NCBI RefSeq assembly: GCF_030272615.1
Contig: NC_081410.1
Location: 144,198,349 to 144,260,348 of the forward strand
Origin: Cryptomeria japonica
Taxonomy: Eukaryota; Streptophyta; Pinopsida; Cupressales; Cupressaceae
DNA: 62,000 bases
Direction of reading: 5' to 3'
This document shows positions 1 through 11,412 of this stretch, piece after piece; position 1 is the stretch's first letter; each line of letters opens with the position of its first letter. The translations under genes and the position numbers were made by a program. The notes below the pieces were generated by a model. The model was given only the letters and a program-made list of their open reading frames with translations, did not search any database and was not told the DNA's origin.

Positions 1-62
1 GCAAAGCATCTTCCAAAAATTAGCCTTTGTAAACCATACATACCTCGTTGCTCAATATCACA

Positions 63-134
63 TACATACCTATCTTCCACTATTACGTACATACCTATCT
101 TCCACTATTATATACATACCTATCTTCCACTATA
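63..134. repeat. 25-bp tandem repeat, about 3 copies
   Basis: A unit beginning TACATACCTATCTTCCACTA recurs at 63, 88 and 113, giving an exact 25-bp period; the third copy is incomplete. A weaker start of the unit can be seen near 37-46. The rest of 1-263 is AT-rich and holds no gene I can support. It is probably the leader of the gag remnant that follows. Confidence 0.85.
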
Positions 135-263
135 GCTTAATTATGCTACATACAATCCTAACCAAATCATAGGGTTTGACATCAATGAAAACATTCACAC
201 AAATCTAACAATGTTAGTCAAGGGAGAAATATTAATAATAAAAACTCTTTCATACCTCCTTCT

Positions 264-1577
264 ATGAGTCATCCATTTTTTACCCAATCATCTCCCATAC
301 CTACCTATCATAGTGCCCCACCTCCTTATTCACAACCTCCTCCTTCCTTTAACAATGTTACTCCTCCATCCCAATTAGACATGTCCAATTTCAACCTGTC
401 CACCGAAGCCACCATAAATAGCCTAGCTCAAACCATGTCATCCTTGCAAAAACAAATAGCTTCTATGAACCAATCAAAGTTTAATGTACCCAAATTTGAC
501 ATAGTGACCCCATTATCTAATGATATTGTTTGTGTTGTCCCTCCTAAACATGTAGAAGTCCCTCAATTGGAGCTTTATAATGGAAAAGGTGATCCTATGA
601 CTCATGTGAAAATATTTCAAACTTTGTGTAGTGATTTTGCCTATGATCAAAGACTTTTGGCTAGATTGTTTACTATAACATTTAGAGATAAAGCTTTGCA
701 ATGGTATTGTTCTTTACCTCCCTATTCTATAACATCTTTTCAACAATTGGCTAATGTTTTCATTCAGCAATTTCATAATAATATTGGTCCTAAGATTACT
801 TTGACGGATTTAATGCATTGTGAGCAAGGTGTTAAAGAAAAAGTGATTGAGATTATTGGTAGATATAAGAATTTGTATTCTCAAATTTATTATCCTATGC
901 CTGATCAAGATGTTCAAAGAATTTTCATTTCTAATTTGCAAGAATACATTAGGGATAAGCTTCTCATTTCTGAGTCTACTTCCTTTACACAGTTGTGTGT
1001 AGTACTTCATAATTATCAACTTCAAGTGAGTCAATTTGAATCATCTCCTTCAATGGCTATGGTTGATAAGAATGAAAGTGCTCAACAACCTTTTGTGAAG
1101 TTTAAACCGAATAAAGGATTCATAAAGTTCAATGACAACAATACCCACATAGCAGTCATGACAATAGGTGTGCCTCCTTTATCCAAGTATTTTAGAAAAT
1201 AATTTACTCCTCTTAAAGAATATTTTCATAGAATTATGACTCAATTGATACAAAAAAATGTGTTGAAACTTTCTTCCATCAAACCAATTGACACAGCCAA
1301 ACCTTTTCCACCTCATTATGATGCCAAAGTCTTTTGCCAATATCATCATCAACCTGATCATGACACTGAAAAGTGTTATTTCTTAAGAAGTAAGATCCAA
1401 GACCTTATTGATAACAATACCATATCTTTAGTTGGTGTGAATGACAAAGGAAAATTCGTAGCTCCTCCAAACCAAAATCTCCAAATCTTTACCAATCCTT
1501 TGCCTTCCCATTCTACTAATGTGATTGAGTCCGAGTATCTTGGCTTTTCTCCTAATGCTTTGTTATGTGTAGAATAG
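264..1577 (+). pseudogene. Ty3/gypsy gag remnant with one in-frame stop
   Basis: This is the capsid (gag) part of a Ty3/gypsy polyprotein. Residues 1-60 are rich in Pro, Ser and Gln. Residues 90-260 resemble the retrotransposon gag domain: a YNGKGDP motif, then ALQWYCSLP, then FIQQFHNN. The frame stops at 1200-1202 (TAA) and resumes in the same frame to 1577. The second part carries a knuckle-like C-x2-H-x5-H-x4-C motif (around 1332-1377) followed by IQDLID, a layout also present in T1 gag at 15.5 kb. I chose the ATG at 264 because it opens the longest frame, but the upstream start is uncertain. No protease or RT follows, since other repeats begin at 1.9 kb. The family is likely Tat-like. Confidence 0.8.
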
Positions 1578-1905
1578 ATCATTATTGTATTGTTTTCTTT
1601 GAGTTTAGGGTGAAAAGAATGATTTCATATTACTCATTTGTGAGCGCCACACACACACACACACACACAGACATGATATATATACACATACATATGTGTG
1701 TGTATCTGTGTGTGTATATGTATGCGTGTTTTTATGCAAAATGTTTTGTGTAGGTTATAGGTACCAGACATCGGCTCCACCTGGTCTCATAGATTTGAGC
1801 ATGTCTTTAAATCCTAATGGTGGTAAAGGACATAGTACAAGGCCCAAAATGTATCTATCCCTAGCCATTGTCCTAAACTAATGGTATGATGAAAGAATAA
1901 TTATC
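1578..1905. other. Non-coding stretch with CA/TG microsatellite
   Basis: No coding signal is convincing here. A (CA)n run lies at about 1647-1669 and a matching TG-rich run at about 1693-1732, so the two could fold on each other. The rest may be the tail of the gag-bearing element. Confidence 0.6.
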
Positions 1906-2318
1906 TGGTAGATTAATGAGAGGGGGGGTGAATCAGTAACTAGAAAAACTGATTCAAACTTCCCAAACTCAACTCAAACTCACAAAGTAAACTTATCAAT
2001 GAAATACCACTGTCAAGATCAATACTCATAAGGATACCGGTTGACTGTTATAGCAACTTAACAGTAAACAACATCAAACTTGTAAACATCCAAATGCTTC
2101 ATTTCTCAACACTCCCAGTTATCATGCCTTATCAGAAATAATTAATCAAATCAATCATAAGATCATAACCACAAAATATTCACCACATGACACAAGTATT
2201 TATACGTGGAAAACCCAAATAGGTAAAAACCATGGTGAGATGAGACTCACAAGAAAATATTTGAACTCTTCTGAAGTTCGCCCTATTAGGAGCCTAGCCT
2301 GTTAAAGCTTTTACAAAA
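1906..2318 (-). mobile_element. Ty1/copia LTR fragment (minus)
   Basis: Read on the minus strand this is the 3' part of a copia-type LTR. It has the motif CACCATGGTTTTTACC near 2225-2243, then a conserved stretch ending in GATTCACCCCCCC near 1921-1935, the layout also seen in the other copia-type LTRs of this window. It is cut at 2318/2319, where the long gypsy LTR begins. No primer-binding site lies next to 1906, so it is a fragment or broken solo LTR. Confidence 0.6.
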
Positions 2319-2997
2319 TGTCATGCCCGAACCTTTGGGCACAAACAGAAATTTTTATTTTATTTTATTTTTTTAAATACTTAACTTAGAACAACTAGCT
2401 TAATTAAAATAATGCAAACTAGTTTGGTCTTAACTATGTTTTGAGTGAATCACACAATTAAATTAATTTAGTAATGAAATTATCTAAGTTATAAGCGAGC
2501 TAGTATTTCTCCAAAAGAGTTATCACTAATCTTTCATTAATAAATTATTAAACTCACTTAGCAATAATCACAAACTCAATTGATAGGGACTATTAATGAT
2601 CTCCTATAGTTCTTTAATTACTTAGGGTCTAAAATTGATTTACCCTAACTCTTTGATTAAATAAATCTATTAAGTAAAATTTCCATTAAATAAAAGGTGT
2701 CTAATAAATTTTGAAATAAAGGGGCCAACATGGCACTACATAAATCATTTTAGTTATTTTTTTTTATTTTTTTTTAATTTTTTTTTCAAGGGATTATCCT
2801 ACCCAAGGATTTTAAATTCTTCTTATTTAAATGTTTCTACAATCATTTAAAAATTTAAAAGAGCATTATCTAATTTACAATTAACCATTTTGATTCCAAA
2901 CAAAATATAGAATTTAATTACATATATACATATATGTTGTTAAGTCATGTATATATATTTATATTTCTAACAAGTGTGAGGGAATGTGAACAAAATA

Positions 2998-3012
2998 TAT
3001 ACACACACATTT

Positions 3013-3047
<35 letters not shown>

Positions 3048-3096
3048 AACATATATATGTACACACACACACACATATATGTGTGTGTGTGTGTGT
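2998..3096. repeat. AC/AT/GT microsatellite with 34-bp perfect palindrome
   Basis: Runs of AC, then about 13 AT units, then AC and GT. Positions 3061-3094 form a perfect palindrome, (AC)7-ATATAT-(GT)7, that could extrude as a cruciform or transcribe into a hairpin. Confidence 0.9.
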
Positions 3097-3320
3097 TCAT
3101 ACCCAAGGGGTAATGGAGCCCTCTTTTCTTTTATTACTTTATTTTGAATTTGCCCTAACCCGAAGTTAGGGTTAGGGCATGCATGTGACCACATAATATT
3201 CCTTCTTCTTTTTTTTTTTTTGTATTATTAAATCTGTAAATACATCACTGTTCTTTTTTTTTGAAAATAAACAAATTTTCAAAATGAAGCAGTTAAATAA
3301 ATAGGTGGTGTGTATTCCTT

Positions 3321-3346
3321 ATATATATATATATATATATATATAT
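3321..3346. repeat. (AT)13 microsatellite
   Basis: Uninterrupted AT dinucleotides inside the long gypsy LTR. Confidence 0.9.
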
Positions 3347-6171
3347 GCAAGTATATATTGTTACTTTTAAATAATAACTTATTTAGGCATCTTATGAGTT
3401 TGATGTCTTGTATATCTCTAACATGCATACAAAGATTTTCCTAATATTATTTGTGGTTTGTATAATGGGAAAAATATCCTCCTCTAAAAGGCTGAAAAAA
3501 TATATGCTTAATATTCTTTTTTTTTGTTTGTTTAAAAACTAACATGTTGAAACTATTATCTACCATGCATTCTAACAGCAAACTTAAATATGATCCTTTC
3601 TGATAAACAATTTAAGACTAGAACTATATGCTATTCTCTTTTTTTTTGGTATAAAATAAGCTACTACTATAGGATTTATTTTCTGCTTTAAATGAAAGTA
3701 AAAATGACATATTTAATTTAATTTGCAGCAGCATAAGTAAAATCAGAATATAATGTATGAGCTTTCATATACCATTTCTATCTTGCATGAGTGAATAAAT
3801 GAACCCTTATTTGCAGAATACATATAAATGCTACAACTTTTTTTTTTTTTTTTTTGAGGATTCAAATACAACTAATATATTTCATCTTCCCTTTTGTAAA
3901 ACTAACCAAAATAAGAGAAATACATTTCTTTACCAAATTAAAATACAAGGTAAATAACAATACAAATGGGTTTGAAAACCCCAACTAGTATTTTTCCCTT
4001 CCATAGTAATATGAATAAAATAAATACACTTCTTTTCTTTTGGAAAATAAATACAATAATGGCTCTCTTTTTCTTTTTACAAGCTACAATATAAAATACA
4101 ATTTTCTTTTAAACTTTTCTGCAATATAAAACAGCAACAAGGCTCTTCCTCTTTTCTTTTCCATTCCAAGCAACCTGCAATAAAAATGCAACTTGCCCAT
4201 GGAGAGCTCACCTCCCAGCCTAGGCTTACTAGAAGCCACCCCCAAGCTTGGAGAACCAAGCACTAGACGGGTCACAAACAAACAAACAACACAACAACAA
4301 AAGCAAACACTCAACATGCATATTCCCATCCCAAGCTACACTCTCATCACAACTTGTGATGATCTTTCCATGGGTGGAAGTGGACCAAGTACCATTGGGG
4401 AGATTGCAAGCCAAATTACAATTCAAGCCACCTCATGGCAATACAAAATACAACAAAAGATTCATCTCCACACCTTATGCCCCCTAAAGGCTCAAAAGCC
4501 ATATTCTCTCCCCTTATGACCCCCAAATGCATACACAAGGCTATGCAGCAAGTGTCACAAAGGACACCCTTGAGATCACTCTCCTTAAGGAGAGCCTCTC
4601 ACCCAAGGTTGTCATACTTCTTCCACCCCAAGACCATCCTACTCTCCCAAGAGTAGGAGGTCTTGGACACTCCCAAAACAAGAACACATAAACAAAAAAC
4701 ATAGAAATGAAAACTTACATTTTTCTCCTACAACAATTTACATATACACATCTCTTTCAACAAGCATTTCTTTCTTTCAAAAAACAACATAAACAACATA
4801 AACAAAAGAAAGTAAAACCAACCTTAATCTGCCAATAGGTATGTTAGATTTAGTTGTGGATGAGCTACCCAAATCCACACAAACTTTCCACCAACCCTTC
4901 ACCAAAATTCTATCCTACAACTAATTTTCAAAACAATGCATAATCTCCAACAATGGAGAGTGGGTGATTACTCACTAAGTCCCTAATCCTTGCCTAAGAA
5001 GGCTTCTCACACACTTCCCAACCCCTTGGGTGAGGTGAGAGTTCCCATTGGTTGCTCTTCCCAACCTCTTACATGCTGCTAAAATTGGAAAGGGAAAAGG
5101 TGAGAGAGGATGGGGAAGAGAGTTTGACATCAAAAGGGAAGGTTGTCTATACTAGGAGGAACCTTCTAAGTTGAATTTTCGCTCACCTTGAAAAAACCAC
5201 TTTTTGAGGTGACTAAACAGTCACATGGGAGTAGTCACATGTTTCAAAATACCCCTAAACCATAGATATACCCTTTGGACCTTTGGAAAAGCCCTAAAAC
5301 TGACCCTAGGAGTCCACTTAACCCCTTAGAAACCCAACTGAAGTTAACCTACGGGTCAAACCTGAGTTGACCACTCCCAAGACTCCCTACCCAAGGCAAA
5401 TTTGGGACCACACTCATGTGTTTGAATGGCTTTGGTAGAAACAAAACTCCCTCCAAGAGACAAGTTAAAATCAATGACACTAATCATCACATGTGTCAAG
5501 TGACACAATAAAATACAATATAAAAATCACACATGGAATTTGTCTCTTGTAGGTTTACACAATTACATAAAATCAAATTAACACACATGCATCATTTACT
5601 TTCACAAATAAAATACATTACAAACGGGGTGTTGTCTCTCCAAATAGACAAACCCTGGCTTAACAAACGTACATTGGTCTAGGTTTGGTTCTCCATATAA
5701 ATTCCATGGTCACATGGATAATTTTCCTGCGCATCTCAATTAACACATTAGTAATTCCAAATAATCACAATTATACATAATTAAATACATGGATTTCATT
5801 GCACATCAAACACTCATACATTTGGCAACAATAATTCAATATCTCATTCATTCAAATTCGATTCCACATAAGCAATTAACATAATTCTCAAAATAGAACC
5901 ATTCATAAAATAAGCATCATTTTTTCTATCATCAAAATGAAGTCCTGCAATTCCAATAATGACATTCACCATTTCAAAGTAATTATATTCTAGCAACATA
6001 TAAAGTTTCATAATCATCAAGCATAAAATAAAGCATCAACATATGTCAATGTGATCCAAATCATGGAATCATATAGGTTCTAAATCCATAAAGCATAAAA
6101 TAAAGCATCCATAATAGTCTCAATATGCAAATAACTGAAAATGTCAAACTAAGTCGGGGTAGGGCCTCACA

Positions 6172-6181
6172 CCCTCCCCCT
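6172..6181 (-). promoter_or_regulatory. Polypurine tract of the Del/Tekay-like element
   Basis: The minus strand reads AGGGGGAGGG immediately before the LTR start TGTGAGGCCC. In this family it primes plus-strand DNA synthesis. Confidence 0.75.
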
Positions 6182-6523
6182 CTAGGCATGAACTTCCTCC
6201 TGGAGTTCATCAAAAAGGTGGGGGTACTATGATCTCATACGTGTTGCATCCTCCCATGAGGTTGTGACCTCATCATAGCAATCCCACTAGACCCTAACCT
6301 GGTCCAGCTCTCGACCTCGAAGGCCCAGCGTCTGGCGTGCCAAAATGCGAATGGGCTCCAAAGCTAGCTGCCCGTCTGACTCCACCTGCAAGGCATCCCA
6401 ATCTAGAATATGAGACTCATCATAGATATACTTCCTCAAAACTGAAACATGAAACACATCGTGGATGCGCGACAGGCTAGGTGGCAATGCTAAATGATAG
6501 GCAACTGGTCCTGTCCTCTGCAA
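6182..6523 (-). pseudogene. Integrase C-terminus and chromodomain tail of a gypsy pol (truncated)
   Basis: The minus frame begins at the truncation near 6523 with GPVAYHLALPPSLSRIHDVF, then FHVSVLRKY, a signature of the integrase C-terminal region in chromodomain-bearing gypsy elements. After a TAG at 6287 and another stop near 6228 the frame continues with a TTSWEDAT stretch and a YPHLFDEL stretch, which resembles the chromodomain tail, and it ends at 6182-6184. The gene runs into the purine tract and LTR as expected. Everything upstream (gag, protease, RT, most of integrase) is gone: homology stops abruptly at 6523. Confidence 0.85.
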
Positions 6524-7016
6524 ATTTTCTCTCTTTCTTTTCTATCTTTCTTCATAGGCTTTTAAGTAGGTTTCTATCTCCTAGTTTTGATTTTAGTTTT
6601 AATTGTAGTTTTAATTAGAATTTATTATTAGGAAGGAATTGGGAATTCTATTTTGATTATATTTATAGTCTAAAGTCAGTTTTTTATTCATGTTTTGAAA
6701 AGAGTGTTATATGCTTAAATCGGGTGTGGGGATTAATTGTTTCAATTGATCAATTTTACTTTATGCTTCATTGAAAACCCTATATGATTCCCTATGTTTG
6801 GTTTATCTATGTTTATTGGATGTTTTTTATCACGGGAAAAATAGGTTTTGAAGGGACCCCGAAACCCTTTACAATAGATCCTTAAAAGATAAGAGCATTA
6901 AGAAACAAGAAAAAACATTCTGCAAAAACACCAGCACAGTTCCTGGCAAAAACCAGCATAAAAGCCCAACAAAACCAGCTACATCTAGCCAAAACTGAAT
7001 AAAGACAAAAGACAAA
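6524..7016. other. Unassigned non-coding DNA
   Basis: No open frame or known repeat end was recognised. If the minus-strand pseudogene at 7017-7981 is real, this stretch lies 3' of it and could hold its trailer. Confidence 0.4.
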
Positions 7017-7981
7017 TTACTTAATATTTTTAAGGGCATTAGCCAAATTTCTGCTAATCCCTTGCAAATATTTGATATTATCCCTGAGCATTAGGATTTC
7101 CTTGGAAGAGGCCAAAGCATCTTTTTTCATACTCGCCCTAGTCCTTTTTGTCATGCCACCAAAAGCACTTTCCACATTCCCTACCTCAATAGCATCATCT
7201 TCAACATCCAAGTCCACAACAGGTTTGGAATTGTTGGAGCCTTCAAGGAACTTGACAATTTCCTCCATATTCCTGGTCAAAGAGGTAACGATATCTGAAA
7301 TCATAACCAAAAAGTTTTTCATGGCTCCCTTTCCTTCCTCCAGCTTACTAATCTAAGCTTCTAGCTTCTCCACTTTCTCTTCCATAACCTTATTCCACTA
7401 CTCCTAGTTACTTTCATTTTTCTTTCCCTGCTCTTCGTGCTCCTTATCAATTTTTTCCAAATTCTTGATTCTTTCATATACCCACCTATCAAAACCCAAT
7501 CGAACCTCAAAATGGTTTTTGAGTTTATCCAGGATAGTCCCATCTTCAACTTTATCATGTTCAATGCTTGTTTCTTCCTTATCCTTATCTTGCTCCATTC
7601 CCATTTCCATTTCCCTTTCCTCCTTTTAATCTGATTGTCTTGCTCCTCCATAGGTTGGTTGTTAACATTACCAATACTCATGTTGTGCGTAGGGCTATTC
7701 TAATTAGAAACATCCTCTTCTTCTCCTACCTCTTCCCCCACTTCCTCTTCTTTCCAGCTATCCTCTCTGTCAGACTCATCAATCTCCATCTCACTTCCAT
7801 TTTTGCCACTGTCCTCAAAAACAACCTCTGTATCCTTTTGTTTACCCATGTCCTCTTGAATTTTCTCAATGGTGGATTTCTTGACCTTTTTGCCTTATAT
7901 CAGCACATCCTTACTGGGCCCACATTCCTCAATTTTCCTCTTTCCTTTCCTCGGTGAAACTGACCTTTATTGGATGTTATT
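7017..7981 (-). pseudogene. Unidentified acidic coiled-coil protein remnant
   Basis: I do not recognise this protein. From about 7981 downwards the minus strand encodes a basic start (KERGKLRN, KKVKKSTIEK). A strongly acidic stretch follows (EMEIDESDREDSW, EEVGEEEDV), then a Lys/Glu-rich segment, then a coiled-coil-like C-terminus (LTRNMEEIVKFLEGS, MLRDNIKYLQGISRN) ending at 7017. There are stops near 7710 and 7390 and at least one frame shift near 7600. The plus-strand open frames over it are its complement and are not protein-like. It could be the first ORF of a non-LTR element or a captured host gene fragment; no zinc knuckle or RT is visible to decide. Confidence 0.4.
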
Positions 7982-8369
7982 AGGCCTTTTTCAAATGGTT
8001 TTTTGTCAGAATTCAGTTCTGAGTTTTATGCTATATTTTTCTGTATTTTTTGTAAGCCCCTAAAACTACTTGTTTTGTAAATAATGGAAGGATATACCTC
8101 ATATCTACTTTAAAAACCCCTATTCCCAACATATTTTTCCCTTCTTTCTATGTACAAGAAACAAATACAGAGTTGTACTCTTAAGAATAGGCATTATTTA
8201 CATAAACGAATCAACCCTCTTTGGCATGCAAAAAAGTATGAAGACCAGGGCGATGGGCACACTGGTCCCGACATTTTTGGATCTTTTTTAGGGATTAGAT
8301 TTGAATCTGTATATACTTCTCAGATCTAGGTGCGTGTGAAAATTTGACGACTATAGCTCACTATTTCCA
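7982..8369. other. Unassigned non-coding DNA
   Basis: AT-rich with no gene seen. The missing front of the 5' LTR of element O should lie here, but the LTR start motif of its 3' partner (TGTAGCATCC) is not present. Confidence 0.4.
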
Positions 8370-8591
8370 CATTTTTACCTTCATTTCCAACACTTTTCCC
8401 TAATTTCAATATTTTAACTCATAAATGAGGGTCAATTCATAATTCACACCCCTTAAATCCATTCATTATTTAGTCCTTATCATTCTTGATTTGGGGATTG
8501 GATCTATTGGATTGCACCCTCTTTTGAATGTAATGGTAAATAAGTGGTTTTCATCCCTCTAATGGTGGAAACCCTAATTTTTCACCAATAA
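8370..8591 (+). repeat. Partial 5' LTR of element O, with an inverted segment
   Basis: The end of this piece (8550-8588) matches 53299-53334 of the 3' LTR in direct orientation. In contrast, 8375-8515 matches 53150-53285 in reverse complement. After about 8591 the sequence AATTTTGGTGAACTCG resembles the primer-site region of T1 and T2 (TTTTGGCAYR...), which suggests that the LTR ends there. Confidence 0.5.
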
Positions 8592-8689
8592 ATTTTGGTG
8601 AACTCGTCTCCTTACACCTCTATTTCTGATTTATGTTCTCAGATGTGAGTGTGTATGCAATTAAAAATTTAATTGTTCATTTACAAGTT

Positions 8690-9440
8690 TGAATTCCTTG
8701 CAAATCTTAAAAATTTAGAGGTTAATTTCACTAAAACCCTAATTTTTAAATTCAAAATTGAGCTTGTGAATTGCTTCAGATCTGAGTGTTTTTCAATTTC
8801 AAAATTCAAATTTTCACCTACAAGTCAAATTTCAAATTTTAATTCTAAAATTAAGTGGTCAATTTCAAAAACCCTAATTTTTAAAATTGAAATTGTGGGT
8901 TGTTTAAATTTTTAATTTATCATTTTAGAGCTACCTCAAATTCAAAATTGCTATCTTGGATCAAATTTTCGATTTAAATTTTAAAATTAAGTGGTTAATT
9001 GAAGGAGCCCTAATATTTGAATTTAAATTAACTTTGCGGGTTGCCCAATTTTGGATTAATTATTTCAATTCCCAAATTTCAAACTTAGATCTAATTTTGA
9101 ATTTAATTTTTAAAATAAAAGAAGTTATTTTCACAAAGCCCTAATTTTAAATTTAAATTTAAATTTCCTAGGAGGTTACATATTTTTTCAAAATTATTAT
9201 TTTTGCTTAATTAATTAAACAGACATTTTTTACAAAAAATTTGTATTGTTTAATTATTTCATTTTAAATTTTAAAATTCAAATTTTAGATTTCAAGTTTT
9301 AAAATTGTCATTTTTAAGCTTCATTTCACATTTTTCAAAATTTTAATTTTAATTTCAAATTTATTTATTTTTAAATCAAATTTGTGGGTCTTCTCAATTT
9401 GCATAAATTAAGAGGTTTTATTTATAAAACCCTAATTTAT
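8690..9440 (+). repeat. Degenerate ~135-bp tandem repeat with telobox-like motifs
   Basis: An (A)ACCCTAATTTTTAAA-type core recurs near 8733, 8868, 9005, 9137 and 9427. The first intervals are about 135, 137 and 132 bp and the last is about twice that. Cores are followed by GAATTG/GGGTTG stretches and preceded by TTAAGTGGTTAATT-like sequence. AAACCCTAA is the plant telobox. The array sits in the leader between LTR and gag of element O. Open frames across it are low complexity. Confidence 0.65.
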
Positions 9441-9689
9441 TTTTATTAATTTGCTTGGACCTAAATTGAAATATTCATCATGGCAATTAATGGAGTTGAT
9501 TTATTTGCTATTTCACATATGATTACATTTCTTTTTACCTACATTTATTATAATCATGTGTCAAATAATGACTTATTTCACTTCATGTTACTTCTTTTCA
9601 TTCATAGCACTTGGACATATTGTATTTTTTAGGGTTTTCAAGTTGCTTTCTTTTCATCAATTAGATCTCAAAGCTTTCATGTATCATGT

Positions 9690-10635
9690 ATGTTGTTTTA
9701 TGGTGATGTTTTGGGGAAATCCATTTCATATGTAGATCACCTCAAAGATTTTGTAGATCCTGATCCTAGAGATGCTAATGGAAAACCTAACACTTGTACC
9801 TCTCCTAGGGTATCTAATGAGAATGAAGAACGAGCTAATTCTCCTATAAATGATCTCTCTAATGGAGAGAAAGAATTGAAGAGAAACATGGACCCATTAT
9901 ATTATCATATACATACGCTAGAGCAAGGGGGCAAACTAAAAATATTGGTGTTTCCATCTCTCTAGATCCTCCTTATTCTCCTAGATCCAATCTTAATCAT
10001 CAAAACAATTGTAGAGAAGATGATGTTATGCATTTCATTCATGATCTCTCTCTCCACATAACATTAAGTAAAGATTAGGCCTTAGATAATAAGGATCTTC
10101 CCTCTCAATCTACCAAAGAGGATACACATGATGAAAGAAAGGAAAATCCCCCTCCACAAGATATTCCTTCTTCATCTACTAGTCCTTTTATTCCTTATAA
10201 ACATTCTTACACTACAAACTCTAAATAAATTTATTATAATGTTCCTCTGCCTTCTCAATTAAAGGATTCTTATAGGAGTGGCTTTAACATAATATCAAAA
10301 CAAGGTTTTAGAGGATGGGGACTTGGAAAATTTGAACAAGGAATTTGAGTCCCTATAAACCCTCCTACACAAATTACAATGAAAGGCCTAGGAAATGATA
10401 ATACATCTTCTATGGATGAATTCCTTATGATTCAAGATTTCAAAGATCAGCTTGCAAGATAACAAGTCATTCGTTCTCATAAAAGTGCTTCTTCTTCAAA
10501 AACTCATTTTTGTCCATTTCATCAAACCCACATGACCATCATGCTAATGATTGTCCTGATTTTTAAAATCCAATGAAAGAACTTATTGATAGTGACAAAG
10601 TTAAAATCATTAATGACAATCCTTCTTCTCCTAAT
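9690..10635 (+). pseudogene. Element O gag/pol-like remnant, first part, with G-patch-like motif
   Basis: A 91-residue frame opens at 9690 and is acidic and polar (DPDPRDANGK). After stops and frame changes a G-patch-like motif is clear at about 10274-10365: GFNIISKQGFRGWGLGKFEQ, then PINPP. Glycine-rich G-patch motifs are RNA-binding modules that some plant gypsy polyproteins carry near the protease. Around 10505-10560 there is a knuckle-like stretch (CPFHQTH, then MKELIDSDK), again in a shifted frame. The frame at the 3' end runs straight into the T1 insertion site and resumes at 27051. Function is inferred from these motifs only. Confidence 0.55.
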
Positions 10636-10660
10636 TGTAGACACCCAAAATTGTCTAGTC

Positions 10661-10891
10661 TAATTAAATAAATATTTTATTTATTTAATTATCTAAGCTT
10701 AATTCTTCTATTAATTAAATAAATCTTTATTTATTTAATTAATTCATTTATCCTCTTCTAGCCTTATTTCTCATTTAAATAAATACATTTATTTATTTAA
10801 ATTATCCTTTTCCTAATTAAATAAATATTTTATTTATTTAATTGATCCCTATTCTTCTATTAATTAAATAAATCTTTATTTATTTAATTAA
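10661..10891 (+). repeat. Array of five AT-rich hairpins in T1 U3
   Basis: Five palindromes follow one another. Hairpin 1 (10661-10691) has perfect 14-bp arms TAATTAAATAAATA around a 3-base loop. Hairpin 2 is at about 10710-10743, 3 at 10774-10803, 4 at 10814-10843 and 5 at 10860-10891. Hairpins 1 and 2 match 4 and 5 with an offset near 153 bp, so the array grew by tandem duplication. The same array is kept in the 3' LTR from about 26301. Confidence 0.85.
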
Positions 10892-11052
10892 TTCATTAAC
10901 CTTTTCTACTCATGACACATGTCATTCATCTCTTAATTCATACACTACTTACCCCTCTCATTATTTTATTATTTCTTTTAACTACCCTCTAATCATAGCC
11001 GACCTCCTTTTACACCTCTCAATCTTATCCCTCCATTTCATATTGTGTCTTC

Positions 11053-11060
11053 TATATAAG
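11053..11060 (+). promoter_or_regulatory. TATA box of T1 5' LTR
   Basis: TATATAAG followed by GAGATGCTTCC, in the expected middle of the LTR and conserved in the 3' LTR at 26693-26700. Transcription would start some 30 bp downstream. Confidence 0.7.
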
Positions 11061-11393
11061 GAGATGCTTCCTTTATTATCAAACCCTAACTAATCATTCA
11101 TCTTGAGGACTTGACTACACTACGATCCTACTTGCAACCACATTCCGTTCTTTATTGAGCTCTTGTGCACATAAAATCTGAGAGCAAATATATCAAGCAA
11201 AATCAATGGAGATCCAAACCCTATTGGACATGTGATGGCATAATCTTTGTGATTTCATTTGATTTGCATTGTCTTAGGTAATCTTCATATGTTATGGTGG
11301 ATCTTTGTTGTTGTTAGGCTAGGGTTTTGTGGTTGAATTCATTTAGCCTTTCAATATTGTTATTATTGTTATCCATTTCCTCCATATACATTT

Positions 11394-11412
11394 TGGCATG
11401 CCCGGTGGGACT
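11394..11412 (+). promoter_or_regulatory. Primer-binding-site region of T1
   Basis: TGGCATGCCCGGTGGGACT begins three bases after the 5' LTR end, where the tRNA primer site is expected. T2 has a related sequence at the same place (33769). I do not assign the tRNA species; matching to tRNA 3' ends would settle it. Confidence 0.7.

Larger units (their letters stand above)
2319..6171 (-). mobile_element. 3' LTR of a chromodomain-type (Del/Tekay-like) gypsy element (minus)
   Basis: On the minus strand the LTR starts TGTGAGGCCC directly after a purine tract (6172-6181) and ends GGGCATGACA at 2319, giving TG...CA ends and a length of 3,853 bp. Such long LTRs and the pol tail next to it (6182-6523) fit the Del/Tekay group of chromoviruses. 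No gene in this span is supported; short open frames at 4.1-4.7 kb have no protein-like composition. It contains AT/CA microsatellites. The partner LTR is not in the window, so the 5' part of the element is missing. Confidence 0.75.
10636..11390 (+). repeat. T1 5' LTR (755 bp)
   Basis: It starts TGTAGACACC and ends CCATATACA. It differs from the 3' LTR by about a dozen substitutions counted by eye, plus a 15-bp insertion in the 3' copy near 26851. U3 holds a cluster of AT-rich hairpins and a TATA box. Confidence 0.95.

Noticed and set aside
4077-4656. Overlapping open frames of 60-108 codons on both strands
   Set aside because: They lie inside a long gypsy LTR, overlap in several frames and show no protein-like pattern.
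7568-8063. Plus-strand Phe/Leu/Pro-rich open frames (129 and 64 codons)
   Set aside because: They are the complement of the Lys/Glu-rich minus-strand pseudogene and look membrane-like only for that reason.
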